Source: Haemaphysalis longicornis (lineage: Eukaryota > Arthropoda > Arachnida > Ixodida > Ixodidae). From it: a stretch of DNA of 64,000 nucleotides. Shown here one piece after another: positions 1-14,220 of the stretch. How positions within the stretch are numbered: the first letter of the stretch is position 1; each line of letters starts with the position of its first letter. The stretch covers positions 91,853,767-91,917,766 of the forward strand of contig CM023453.1 of assembly GCA_013339765.2 (NCBI GenBank), written 5' to 3'. The translations under genes and the position numbers were made by a program. The notes below the pieces were generated by a model. That model was not told the DNA's origin. It ran no database searches and saw only the letters and a program-made list of their open reading frames with translations.

Positions 1-1656
1 GATATCCAGCTGCGAAGTTTAATTGCCGTTCGCATGATTACGCATGCTAGACAGTGACGATCGGCGCAAAGCGCCTCCTTTTTGTTCTGTGTTTCGATAG
101 CGGTTCCGCCTACTGCAGATTGCGATAATGCCAGCCAACACTGAAACGGTGTCAGTTATCACTTTTGCCTATGCCTCCACCGTGTTGTCAAACTAAACAC
201 CGTACACAGCAGGCACGTAACAAAAAGTAATTCATTCTTAGCCATAATTCATTCTTTAAAGCATTTTTTAATAAAGACTCTAGGCCCTGAGCCATGGTCA
301 CTCTCGTCCTTGGCGAGAGCTACGCTAGAAACTGGCATAGCGCACGCGGCAACAGGTTTTATTTAGTAAATTCTCGTCGTTTACTTTTCTTTCGTGTGTT
401 GCATATGGGAAAAAGCGCATCTGCATTTGTATACAAGAATTTCAATACTGCTTAAAATACCCCGTAACACCCAACGGAATTCGAACCCACATGTCTATAG
501 TCCTCGACAACAACACGCTCCAGACCGTTCGATCATAGCCTCCTTTAAAGGGGGATATGGTTCAATCATCGACGAATTTTTATTTGTCAGCATATTCAAG
601 TCACGGTTATGATCGGACGTAACGCAGCAACATGTGTTGCTTTTAATTGGCGTCCCCTATCGTAAAACAGACCACTGCAGTAAGGTGGCGTGAACTGCAT
701 TGGACCTGACTGCACTCGGATTCCGTCAGACGCAACTTCTAAAATAAACGATATTGAGTTTTTTTAGGCTTAACTCAAAGTACTTTGGTAAAGTTAGGTC
801 AGGCATAACTAACTTCTGACTTTGGGTTAGGAGGTTAGGTCAGGCGTAACTCACAAAATTGGGTTAAAGTTCCATCGGGCGTAACATTATTTTTATTTTT
901 GGTTCCGTCGGACGTAACTCTAGACAGAGCGTTCACTTTAATTGAGTCCTTCAACGGATCGTCAGCTGGTAAACGAATTAAAGCAAAGCCCTACATACAT
1001 AAATGCATTTGACCACCCACTGTTGTTGTCCGGCATGTGACACTCAAACATGATTTTGAGGCGCGATGGACGCGTTGGAGAAACCCTGAGTGCTTTTTAG
1101 GGCAGATTTTGTGGTTTCAGTGTCTATTGGCACCAGTATTCTTACAGTCTCCATAATATTCAGGCTTCCAATTGTGGTTACCTTAAAGCGACATTACATA
1201 CTATACATTTAAATAGACACTCTGTGGTCGCTTTGAAGTATAAAGCTCACTGCAAGTGTCGTCTGCTCTGCTTGTTTAATTGCCTGTACATTCAACGCTT
1301 TCTTTGTTCACCCGGACCTTACTCCACTTGAAATCTCTCTCTCCTGTTCCCACAATTTCGACATACATACACATCCGCACGCACGGGCCTACCGACGTAA
1401 ATTGCAAAACGAACACGCTGTTACCACACATCTCGGTTGCGCAACCGGGCAAGTGGTTCAAACAGATGTAGGGCCATTTATTTGTGGACAGTTCGCGTGT
1501 CGGTGGTAAAAATTCTAACATCATTAAAAAAGGCAGTATTGTTTTATTTTTACAAATTTCATCGAAATATCGCAATAGCTGACACAATCTATTCGCATCA
1601 CGTCGTCGGAACATTTCTAGCCGCATCAATAGGAAACTTCAGATGCCATATATTCC
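1..1656. other. No gene recognised
   Basis: No frame shows a family motif. Contains the decayed tandem repeat at 720-925. Confidence 0.5.
720..925. repeat. Decayed short tandem repeat with 'gtcaggcgtaact' units
   Basis: Variants of 'ggtcaggcgtaact' occur near 726, 799, 837, 870 and 907 with 'gttagg' stretches between. Spacing is irregular. Similarity to TTAGG telomeric repeats is superficial. Confidence 0.45.
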
Positions 1657-3200
1657 GCCAACACTCTCCGCCAACATTGCCGTGTGTCTTCGTGTCGGCA
1701 GTTGTTAATTGTTTCTGGGCCACCCCGTTGCTTCTTGGTGGTAATGGTAAAAAAGGTCTTCGTTATCACCTACAAGTGACTTCGCCGGCCTGCGCCCGAT
1801 CAATACCAGTGTGGCAATCCACGTGTTATCTTCCGCTTGTACGGCGTCAAAGCTTACTTCCTGGCCGTCGGTCACGTCCAAGAGAAGGTTGCCGATGGGG
1901 TCTTCGTACGCGGTACGTCACCTCGACGGCAGCGCAAGCCGCTAAACCACGGACCGGATCCACACTTGATTGTACCGAGAGACTGGGTCATGGGGTGCAA
2001 CTCACCCGACAACTTCTGCCTGCGTTCCCACTCTGACAACAAGGGCCTCACATCCCTACTTCCCTTAGGCGAAGAGTTGCAGGAGTGCGCCTCTAGCGAG
2101 TTTGAACCCAAGTCGGCGTAGCCTGCAGGAGACTCAAGCCAGCTTCGCGGCTCTGGTACTTCTCGAGTTTCCCCCAAAGTAGGTCCTGGAGGTCGAATTC
2201 ATCGTCGGACAGAAACACTTCGTTGCCATTGAAATCTTCTAAGTGACCGGCACTTTCGTGGTCGCTGTTCCGGCAGAGGTACACCGTTGGGGCGTCCCAC
2301 TTGAGCTTGCCCGACGGCTTCTTGCTGGTTTGGCGTCGAAGCAAACCTTGTCGTCAGCAGTGAACACGTCTGAGCGATTTTATACCGACATGCCGAGCGA
2401 TTTGGCCCCATGGTTGGCATGGAACTACTCGCGGTCCCTTTGATTGCGGCCGAATTTTATAAAGCCATAGTTGGGCTTTACCGCTGCAATCACACCGTGT
2501 TGCTTGACAAGGTTCATTACGGTGTCGCAATCGCCCGCTCCTTCGTCCTTTACGCTGTGAAGCGACAGACCGGGCGACGAGGAGAGCTTGTTCGTGGTGA
2601 CGCGAGTGACGCGGTTGGCGCGGTACTTAGCTTCACAGCCCTTGGGTCTCTCCACCTTGGCGTCGAAGATGACGGATTCACCCACGTGCAGCCCGCACTA
2701 AGGCTGGCTCGTCATGTAGCTGACGTCCTCCCCGTCTGTACCGCGGTCCCGCTTTAAAGACTTGAAGCTCTAAGCATTGCCCTTAAGTGAAGAAGTGGCC
2801 TCGGGACTTTCGGTGCTGAGGAACACTTTGCCGTTATCGCGGATGGCGATCACCTGGAGGAACTGCCGAAGGAATATCTTGAGAGACTTGATGGGGCATC
2901 CGTGCTTTGACCTCAGGCCCGGCGGGGCTGGGACAGGTGACCCATGAGCTTCTGGAGTGATATTCCGTGGTTTGATTCCACTCGCTCCTTCAGAAATCTC
3001 ACCATAGCTTCGCTGGAGTTGCTGCTCCTCTCAGACGGCTGCTGCCTGGCCGTGCACCGATCGCACATCAGCGAACCAAAAATGACCTTCAGTCCTCAAA
3101 ACCCATACAGGAACACGCAAGGTTGGGTTCGGATTCCAGCTGCTGAAAGCTAGCCTCGCGTTCCATCTCGCGCGAGATGCACGGCCACCGACTTCTTCTT
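1657..3200 (-). pseudogene. Cold-shock-domain-like gene copy A, degenerate
   Basis: Minus-strand reading frames carry GESVIFDAKVERPKGCEAKY, RANRV, then LVKQHGVIAAVKPNYGFIKF (2425-2685), an RNA-binding cold-shock-type block with the YGFIKF core, and further on KKPSGKLKWDAPTVYLCRNS plus DDEFDLQDLL (2093-2344). The pieces lie in different frames, with a stop soon after FGRNQRDRE, so the copy is broken. It is colinear with copy B at 11.05-12.57 kb but has its own lesions. The architecture recalls UNR/CSDE1-type proteins with repeated cold-shock domains, but I cannot name the parent gene. No splice sites are needed, suggesting a retrocopy. Confidence 0.6.
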
Positions 3201-4217
3201 CTTCTCCGTTTGGTAATGGCATGTACCCCTGAGGGGATTGGCCAAGACTTGAGGTTTGTCTAATAATTCAAAAAGTGCTCTTTAGAATTTGAAATTAATG
3301 ATAAAAAACTACGCTCCTTAGGGGCGGGGTCAGATAAATGATTGTACAAATCAACTAGGATATAAGTCTTCCGATAGCAATGATTTATTCGTGAAGGAGA
3401 ATTAAATTTCTTTGCCTGCTTTGCCAAGGCAGCTAGCGCCGGAATGAAAGAAGAGCTGAAGTTTTTTTTTTGAGGCTAAGGCGTTCGAATGGGATAGTAA
3501 GGTAATGTTTTCTTCAACGTTTTCTTTGCTCTCTGAAACGGCCACATTCAAACAAATAGTGTTCTAATATTTCCGGTTGATTACAAAAGAGGCATGCGTC
3601 TGTTAACGGCAGTGCCGTACCTGCTCAAATATATCCTAATTATGGAAGACGGCACCTCATGGCTGTGAGGGCCCCTTGGCAGTGGCGGGAAACACAAAAC
3701 GATGAATTCCATGTGAATTTTAGGTGAGCATACTCAGGTTTATCGAGGATGACCGTTGGACCGCACCTCAGTAAGAAATATTTACGAAGAGCGTGCCACT
3801 GTTATAGCTGTAAGCATTAGACATACATATAGTACAGGGCCACCAAAGGTGAAACCCGCAGCAGCACGTACTGCACGCTCAGCGCATGGTTTCTTCTGTC
3901 ACGCTAGGTCGGCTTTCTGCTCACTACACAACACGTCCTGATGGTCGGCGTACGAATTGTTGTAGGACGTCCCCGTTTCGGTGACTCCGCAGCTAAAATG
4001 AACGAAGCACATGACAGGAAGGGACTGTGGTGGTGGTGGCCCATAAAGTGGCGCATACCCACTCAGGGGGATTGGCCAAGAAGAGATTTTTTTTTTACTA
4101 AAAAACCAGATAGGCAAAAAGGTGCAGTCGAAGAAAGAATTTAGTATATAGCTTGAAGACAGAAATAGAACAAGAAAGAGGAGCGAGAGAGCCTGATCAG
4201 AATCATTCCCTTCTTAA

Positions 4218-4722
4218 AGGAGCCATGAAGACAAAATACAAGTTGGATTTATTAGAAAGACTGCTTAGTCCCGATAACAATGGTACCGATATCATCGCAA
4301 TCTTCGAAAAAATAACGGAGATATTAAAGAAAACGTGTGAAGCAGTCGCGACACCCTAGCCAATTTCCCGCAACTTTTCTATGACGTCACGGAACCTTGT
4401 TTGTGCGATTGGCGGCCGCCTAACTGACCTGTCGCGACGACACATGACTGGTCGCCTGTAATGGGGCCTCTAGTTCAATTTGACCGCATCACTCGAATGC
4501 TAACGTGCACTTAACGCACTGAAAATTATGTTTTAATGTTGGCCCGTGTGACGTCATTCTTGCTCATAACACGTCACTGTGGCGCAAAATATGAAAGTTT
4601 TTAAATACTTCTTGCTTTTTTCCCGTTAAAAAAACAGCTTTTGTGGCTCTAATGGAGCTGAGTGAGATACTGAATCCTAGTTCTTTCAAATTATATGAAG
4701 TTGTATTTTCTCTTCATGGCTC
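4218..4722. mobile_element. TTAA element T1 (non-autonomous, inverted repeats)
   Basis: Flanked by TTAA at 4214-4217 and 4723-4726. The left end AGGAGCCATGAAGACAAAAT matches the reverse complement of the right end (GAGCCATGAAGAGAAAATAC) with one indel. In block copy B the equivalent place is a single TTAA (12743-12746) in 'cccttcTTAAatgg', an empty site. 505 bp, no coding capacity. TTAA duplication is typical of piggyBac-type transposition. Confidence 0.85.
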
Positions 4723-5056
4723 TTAAGCGGCCACTTCGCGTCCTCCTCTTTCTCGTGGATTGGTACCAAGACACCAATGACGTGTACCTACTCAGCGTGA
4801 TTGGCCAAGATAAGCTGTCTCATGCTGAAAGATAGCTAAGTAATAGAAGTACGCGGCAATTAAAGCAGGCGCAAAATTTGGGGGAAGAAATTTTAAAAAT
4901 GAGAAAAAAATGATAAGAGAATAAAGTTGGCTCTCCATTCCGGCTCAGCGAATGGGGATGTCCTGTGAAGCTCTTGCGAACCCCCCACATCCGCTGCTGG
5001 GGGTATACACTGCTTTACTACTTCACCAGTATCTCGTGAGCTTCGCCATTATCTCG

Positions 5057-5140
5057 TTATCTACTTATGTACTTCATCTATCTACTTCACCAGTTACTTA
5101 TCTACTTCATTATCTACTTCGCCAGTATCTCGTGAGCTTC
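5057..5140. repeat. Degenerate 'tatctacttca' tandem repeat
   Basis: The phrase 'tatctacttc' recurs about every 10-20 bases in block copy A. Confidence 0.6.
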
Positions 5141-5203
5141 GCGCACGCCAGTTTTATATGTAGCATGCACGACATTATATAGTGTGGTGGCGCTGCTGTA
5201 GGA

Positions 5204-5219
5204 TGACGTCATATATAAG
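5204..5219 (+). promoter_or_regulatory. CRE and TATA box, copy A
   Basis: TGACGTCA at 5204-5211 is immediately followed by TATATAAG at 5212-5219. The same arrangement is kept in copy B while much surrounding sequence differs. Promoter function is inferred. Confidence 0.45.
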
Positions 5220-6002
5220 CACCGCCGCTGTCACCGCGCCTTCCGTGCATCTGCCGCTACTGCTGCAGCCAAGTCCAACAACAGAGCTTTAGGCGGGGGA
5301 CTGATAGCGAGACCGGTGCAGGAAACGCCGGCTTGTCGCACTGTGATATCTGCAAATTCATTCAAAGCGTTATGCTGCAAGTTGTTTTGCAAAAACGTAA
5401 GGTCTTTCTCACACCACGAAGTGCTCTTGTCTTTGCCACTTCAAATGATAAGCGCAAGGCTGTATGCACGGATAGGCGTATCTTTGTGGAGAGTTGGGTG
5501 TCCGGAGACTGCGAGTCAAGGGGAATCCGATAAGTCGGTAGATGTCCAGAAGCCGCTGGCCGCGTCTACAAGAGTTGCTATGGAAAATGGAAGTAACCTT
5601 TTCCGGAACTGCTGAACAGTGTGGAACGCATAGTGTGGTAGTTGCCGTTAGCGCCATCGTGCAAGAAAGGGCGAGGCGAAGTCGATGAGCGTCAAGGCGG
5701 TTTTGGCAAGTGATGAGGACAGAGGGCGTTCACGAAAGACGAGATAGCAGAACATGAGCATCCGTAACTGCGTTCAGCTGTCCCTTCAGTTGGGTGCGAG
5801 AGGCAGTCCTGGAATGACTGAGCAGCCCGCTGTGTTTGCGCACCGGTGGTGACTGTGAAGCACTTGATATTGCAGACATTTGCGCTGCTGTTTTTGCTGG
5901 CAGATGCGTGTCTGTTGGTGCCGGTGGAGGTGTAGCCGCTGAAGTAGGCACCGCAAACGTTGATGCAGCTTCGGAATTTTGCAGCCCCTCACACTGATGA
6001 GA

Positions 6003-7328
6003 GAGAGAGAAAACATCTTTAATGGGCAAGTGAGGTCAGCCAGGCCCGACTTGCTACACCAAATGGGGGTGAAGTGTGATGAAATATATGAAAACTCTCA
6101 TTTACACATGAATACTCAAACACACAAGACGCACACAAAACGCACACACACAATCAGGCGATATAGTCATTTGTCTGAGAGTTCATAGCTCACTCACAAG
6201 TCCAGTGCTTCCGGAGGAACGTTAAGGAGCACTTTTGTTGCGCGACTTGACATGCCGGTTGTAAGCCAGGGCCGAAGGAGGTGACTCGAAGAGATGTGGG
6301 CGGACGCGGGCAGGCCAAGAGAAATCTTTGCCTTGGTACGCTCAAGTTTGTAGTAAGGACATGCGCAGAGAACGTGTTTCAGGTCCTCGCGAACTGTAAA
6401 AATAGAGCTACAGAGGTGAGGAAACTCGACGTAGTGTAAAAAGGAAATGCTTAGTGTAAGCCACATTCAGTCGTATTCGATGCAGGACAGCTTCATCTCG
6501 CTTGCACAGACCGCTTGGCATCCGAAATCGACACACTGAGTCTATTGTGTGCAACGGATCGTAGGTCTTTTTTGGGTCGGTCCAAAGCAATCTCTGAGAA
6601 CTCTTGGCAAGCGATGACGCCAGAGTCGCTCCGTCTCGCCTTGTGAAAGGCACTGGAGTAATAATTGGGCTGAAATGCGCTGATGCAGCAGCTCTGTCGG
6701 CTTCGTCGTTGCCAGCCACACCGCAGTGAGAAGGAAGCCACTGCAGAACAACGACGTGGTGGTTGTTTATTGTCTGCGTGTGCAGGCCATACATTTTTGA
6801 TCAAGCTGCTCTTGTGGTAGCACCATGAGGTGCTGAAGGGCTCCTCGAGAGTCGGTGAAGATTGCCCATGCCTGAACTGGAGCAGTTAAAATGTGTTGCA
6901 ATGCAGCACGCAGGGCCGTGAGTTCAGTAACCATTGACGAAGTTTTATGACCTAGTTTTGCGGTAATTTTTGAGCGGTTGATGGATCTATATTCCGATGG
7001 CAGATGACGTACAATCACTGATCCATCCGTGAAAATGTGAGTGTAATTTTGGTAGGTAGTACAAGTGCTCCAATGAAAAAAGAATTTCAGAAGCAGGAGC
7101 AGTGGCAGAGGCAACTTATGCTTTGCTCTGGATGCCAGGAACGGTTAATGTTATTTTCCATGATGCAAATATTCATGGTGGCTTGGTAAGCTCTGGTGGG
7201 CTGTGATACACTGGTGGTAATAAGGCACGTACCTCGGCTTCCGAGTCACAAGCCAGCGGATGGCGTCCTGGTCACAAACCGCAAGCGTGCACGAAGGAGT
7301 TCTTGCTGGCAGAGAACCGTTGGAGACG
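6003..7328 (-). mobile_element. 5'-truncated LINE: RNase H domain and 3' end, with target duplication
   Basis: The 16-bp sequence cctcacactgatgaga occurs at 5987-6002 and 7329-7344, an exact target-site duplication. Minus-strand frames encode IFTDGSV and TELTALRAALQHI, then AIFTDSRGALQHL (RNase H), LQWLPSHCGVAGNDEADRAA and a C-terminal HVLCACPYY segment. Frames shift near 6790 and 6440. No reverse transcriptase remains. Confidence 0.88.
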
Positions 7329-7344
7329 CCTCACACTGATGAGA

Positions 7345-9706
<2,362 letters not shown>

Positions 9707-9912
9707 AAAATGCTCTGCTGTTAAAACGCCTTCGTTACAATGCTTCCTCCCGTTTCAATGGCACATAACAACAGAGGTTAAATTACTGCACGATGAGACG
9801 CTTTTTTAAGAACAGCCACTTCTTGCAATGTTTTTCTTTCAGCTGTTCCGGAAAACAATGGTAAAAAAATGACATGGAAAGTGTAACTTTGCGCCAAATT
9901 AGTAGCCTAAGC

Positions 9913-9918
9913 TTTATT
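9913..9918 (-). terminator. Possible poly(A) signal of cold-shock copy B
   Basis: TTTATT on plus (AATAAA on minus), 380 bases beyond the DKTL stop of copy B. Confidence 0.3.
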
Positions 9919-10297
9919 CTTTCCAAAAACAAGTAGTTACAAAATTAATGGTATACAGACGAGGGTCCAGAGACAAGGACTTTAGTGGGACCCTCGGTTC
10001 GTAGATGAAATTGACGGTAAAATTTATACAAAGCAACTTAAACATTGTTACAAAATAAGTAAATGCAAATACACTTTTACATCGCGAATCCACCAAAAAA
10101 ACACTCAAAATGATAACAAAGCAAACAAAGAACGAACAAGACAAACAGTTATCAGACAACAATACTTGACAATGCTTGACTTGGCTCGATAGCGAAGCTC
10201 ATCAACTGGTGAACAACTCTTCTGATTTGATTCCTCCTGTCGACAGTGTTTGTGTGCTACAGCTCACGAGGCTATCTTGCCTAGAGTGCGGTAACGA

Positions 10298-12573
10298 CTA
10301 GAGGGTTTTGTCGACTGTCTGGACGCCAATATCGTGAAAGACGACTCGCAGCCTCTCCTTCTCCGCAGTGACCTCCGCCGCCACCATATTGCCCAGCTGA
10401 AGGAGCACCCCGTCTTCTACAGCTGCTGAAAGGAACGATTCGTTTGGGGCACTTTCACGGGCAGGCGATTCATTGTGTGCACCGAAGGATGGCATGCAGG
10501 TTGGGGTGCTCGTTACCACTGTAAAGAGGCAAGAAGACCGGCCACAGACATCGAGCTGCTCGCTTCACTTTCCCTGGTGGGCACCGTGCTTTGGGGAAGC
10601 CCATGTGTCCGAGGGCACCCAGCGGGGATCACGTGACGCCTCGTTCAGCCTCCGTCTCGATGTCTTCGACGCAGAACACGTTTTCTCCGTCCTGCGTGTC
10701 CTTCTGAAGACTCTGGCGGAATTCTTCGGGACTCATCTGCCGGATTTCCTTGGGTCTCCGGCCCTGCCAGACGAGATCGCAGCGTATTTCTTCGTTTCTT
10801 CCGTTGACGCCTCCATTGTAGTCCAGGAATACCGTGTCACCCTCACGAAGCACCTCGTTGAGGTAGGCCGGGAACATGGTGCCCTTCTTATAAAACCCCT
10901 CGCCCGTGAACTTTACCTTCCTCGACACTGCACGTTCCTGCACCTCGCTAGTTCCGATGCACTCCATGACCTGTACAATGGCTCCCTTGATATTTTTGTA
11001 AATAGTGTTGGAAGGTTGGGTAAGTGGGGATCCCGGGCCCACGTTTGGAGTGTTTCCTCTCCGCCAACATTGCCGTGTGTCTCCGTGTCGGCAGTTGTTA
11101 ATGGTTTCTGGGCGTCTCCGTTCTTCTTGGTTGCCCTTGGTAAGAAGGTTTTCGTTATCACCTACACGTGGCTTCGCTGGCCTGAGCCCGATCCATACCA
11201 GTGTGACAATCCACGTGTTATCTTCCGCTTGTACGGCGTCAACGATAACTTCCTGGCCGTCGGGCACGTCACAGAGAAGGTTGTTCATTGTCTCTTCCTC
11301 GCGGTACGGCCGCGCAAGGCTCTAAACCACGGCCGGATCCAAACTTGATTGCACCGAGAGACTCGGTCAGCGGGCACAAGAAGCTTCGCTCACCCGACAA
11401 CTTCTGCCTGCGTTCGCGCTCTGACAAGGGCCTCACATCCCTACTTCCCTTAGGCGAAGAGTTGCAGGAGTGCGCCTCTAGCGAGTTGAACCCAAGTCGG
11501 CGTAGCCTGCAGGAGACTCAAGCCAGCTTCGCGGCTCTGGTACTTCTTGAACTTCCCCCGAAGTAGGTCCTGGAGGTCGAATTCATCGTCGGACATAAAG
11601 ACTTCGTTGCCATTGAAATCGCCATTGTGGCGATTGCCGTTGCCGTTGCCATTGCGGTCGCTGTTCCGGCAGAGGTACACCGTTGCGGCGTCCCACTTGA
11701 CCTTGCCTGACGGCTTCTTGCTGGGCCTTGCGTCGAAGCGAACCTTGTCCTTGAGCAGTGAGCACGGCTCGCAGAACTTGTATCGAGATGCCGAGTGATT
11801 TCTTTCCATGGGTGGCATGGAACTGCTCGCGGTTCCTTTGATTGCGGCCGAATTTTATAAAGCCATAGTTGGGCTTTACCGCTGCAATCACACCGTGTTG
11901 CTTGACAAGGTTCATTACGGTGTCGCAATCGCCCGCTCCTTCGTCCTGTACCCTGTGAAGCGACAGACCGGGCGACGAGGAGAGCTTGTTCGCGGTGACG
12001 CGGTTGGCGCGGCACTTAGCTTTCACAGCCCTTGGGTCTCTCCCCCTTGGCGTCGAAGATGACGGATTCACCCACGTGCAGCACGGACGAACTAGGCAGG
12101 CTCGTCATAGAGGCGACGTCCTCCCCGTCTGTACCGCGGGTAGGGTTGAAAGACTTGAAGCTCTCAGAATCGCCGTCAAGCGAATTAGCGGCCTCCAGTC
12201 TTTCGGTGCTGAGGAACACGTTGCCGTCATCGCGGATGGCGATCACCTCGAGGAACTGCCGAAGGAACATCTTGAGAGACTTGATGGGGCATCCGTGCTT
12301 TGACCTCAGGCACGGCGGGGGCTGGGACAGGTGACCTGGGAGCTTCTGGAGTGATATTCCTTGGTTTGATTCCGCTCGCTCCTTCAGAAATCTCACCATA
12401 GCTTCGCTGGAGTTGCTGCTCCTCTCAGACGGCCGCTGCCGGGCCGTGCACCGATCAGTGCACCCAAAATGACCTTCAGTCATGCGCATGGTTGGGTTCG
12501 GATTCCAGCTGCTGAAAGCTAGCCTCGTGTTCCATCTCGCGCGGGATGCTCGGTCACCGACTGCGCACAGCAC
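10298..12573 (-). pseudogene. Cold-shock-domain-like gene copy B, frameshifted
   Basis: A longer copy than A. Minus-strand segments in order: 12573-12016 (SLKMFLRQFLEVIAIRDDGN, VFLSTERLEAAN, GESVIFDAKGERPKGCE), 12071-11583 (HGVIAAVKPNYGFIKFGRNQ), 11818-11450 (DKVRFDARPSKKPSGKVKWD, then DDEFDLQDLL), 11288-10629 (VPDGQEVIVDAVQAEDNTW, YLNEVLREGDTVFLDYNGG) and 10519-10298 (VFHDIGVQTVDKTL then stop). At least three frame changes separate them; the one near 12025 is absent from copy A, where the frame stays open. An AATAAA on the minus strand at 9918-9913 could be the original poly(A) signal. The nucleic-acid-binding role is inferred from the cold-shock-like YGFIKF and VKFDA-type motifs. Confidence 0.6.
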
Positions 12574-13069
12574 GTACTACACGCTCAGCGCACGTTTTCT
12601 TCTTCCACGCTGATCGGCTTCGTGCTCACTCCACAGCACGTCCTGATGGTCGGGGTACAAATTGCTGTAGGACGTACTCGGTGCGTGACTCTGTAGCTGA
12701 AATGAACGAAGCATGTGACAGAAAGGGACTGTCTAACCCTTCTTAAATGGTCAATTCGCGTCCTCCTCTTTCTCGTTTATTGATGCCAAGAGAGAAATGA
12801 CTCAGCGAGATTGGCCAAGATAAGCTTATGTCTCATGCTCAAAGATGGCTAAGAAATATAATTAGGCGAAAATCGAAGAAGGTACAAAATTTCTGGTAAG
12901 AAATTTAAAGAAAAGTTAGCTCACCTTTCCTCGCGGGAACCCCTGTGTAGATGCGACACATAGGGGGTTCCGTTGTTGTTACCGTTGGTTGATTCTCCCA
13001 TCGCGTGAAACGTGCCGTGAACCCCCTGCCGCGGCTATGACGCAACGTGGCGCGGCTATGACGCAACAC

Positions 13070-13145
13070 AATCCACTTTAATCCAATCAAATCCTGTCCA
13101 ATCCAAATCACCAATCCAAGCCAATCCAATCGAATCCAATCCAAT
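13070..13145. repeat. CCAAT-rich simple repeat
   Basis: Degenerate 'aatccaatcc' units in block copy B, absent at the corresponding place in copy A. Confidence 0.65.
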
Positions 13146-13472
13146 GCCCCTCGTGAGAGAGTGTTCGCTATCGGAGAGGAGAGGGGTGAGCGGCGGAGAG
13201 CGCAGCTCGCGCGGCGAGAATGGGGGAGGGGTGTGGACGGACAACAACAACGCCGTATGGAGGGACAAGGCGAGTGAATGAGATGCAGTCGCATCTAAAA
13301 TGATAAAAAAAAATTGACTGTCCATTCCGGCTCTGAGAATGGGGATGAAGCTGTTGCAAAACCCCTACATCCGCTGCTGGGGGTATCCACTGCTTTGTTG
13401 CTTCGCTAGCATCTAGTGAGCTTCGCCCATCTGCGGTTTTCGCTTCGCCCATCTGCGGTTTCCGCTGTAGTA

Positions 13473-13488
13473 TGACGTCATATATAAG
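13473..13488 (+). promoter_or_regulatory. CRE and TATA box, copy B
   Basis: TGACGTCA at 13473-13480 followed by TATATAAG at 13481-13488. Downstream is an open frame to 13935 with no early ATG; its product is unrecognised and it may be an exon or chance. Confidence 0.45.
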
Positions 13489-13557
13489 CGCCGCCACCGT
13501 CACCGCAACCTTCCACGCATCTGCCACAACTGCTGCAGCCAAGTCCAACAGCAGGAC

Positions 13558-13935
13558 TTGAGGCGGGGTACTAACAGCGAGAACGGTGCAGGAAATACCG
13601 CCGTGCCGCACTTTGATGGCTGCAAATTCATACATGTGTTACGCGGCAAGTTGTCTTGCAAAAACGTAAGGTCTTTCTCACACCACGAAGTTCATCTGTC
13701 TTTAATTGCCCCACCATATGATGAGCGCAAGGCTGTATGCACGGATAGGCGTATCTTTGTGGATAGTTGGGAGTCCGGAGACTACAAGACTGTGTTTCGA
13801 CAAGTAGTGGATGTAGAAGCCGCTGCCCGCGTCTACAAGCTTCCTGTTTGGAAAATGGGGGTAATCCTTTCCGGAACTGCTGAACAGTGGGGGATGCATA
13901 GTGTGGTAGTTGCCGGCACTCGGAACGGCCCCTAG
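13558..13935 (+). other. Unidentified open frame downstream of the CRE/TATA segment
   Basis: A 125-codon open frame containing CTDRRIFVDSWESGDYKTVF and VYKLPVWKMGVILSG. It lacks an in-frame ATG near its start. The related stretch in copy A (5316-5615) has the same nucleotides shifted into other frames. No family recognised; coding status doubtful. Confidence 0.2.
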
Positions 13936-14220
13936 GCACTCTAAACTTTAATCAGGTAAGGTGATTAGGTCACGATTGTACGAGCCAGCCAACGCCGTAG
14001 AGGACGATGCAATTGATGCCAAGAAAAGTACGCTGTCAATTCATTATGAAATACTTTGGACGTGACCTGTACCAGACTGCGTGTGCAACGAATACAATAG
14101 ACCTTGCAACAACGTCTGAAGTGTGCCGCTCAGTAGTAATCTCACCCGCGCATACGGCGCGTTTTGCCGGCAATGACTACGCGGGTAGAATTAGCGGAAT
14201 GTTTCGACGCACATGCTTAA

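Larger units (their letters stand above)
1657..5655. repeat. Duplicated block, copy A
   Basis: Similar in order and sequence to 11049-13920: cold-shock copy, a segment around 3860-4030 (matches 12570-12730), 4730-4830 (matches 12755-12870), 4930-5050 (matches 13310-13420), and 5195-5650 (matches 13466-13920). Copy A carries extra material at 3220-3860 and the TTAA element at 4218-4722. Identity was judged by eye and not computed. Confidence 0.75.
11049..13920. repeat. Duplicated block, copy B
   Basis: Counterpart of 1657-5655, same orientation. It lacks the TTAA element of copy A and shows the empty TTAA at 12743-12746. It contains a CCAAT-rich stretch (13070-13145) and a 19-base local duplication of 'cgcccatctgcggttt' near 13427-13465. 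Confidence 0.75.
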
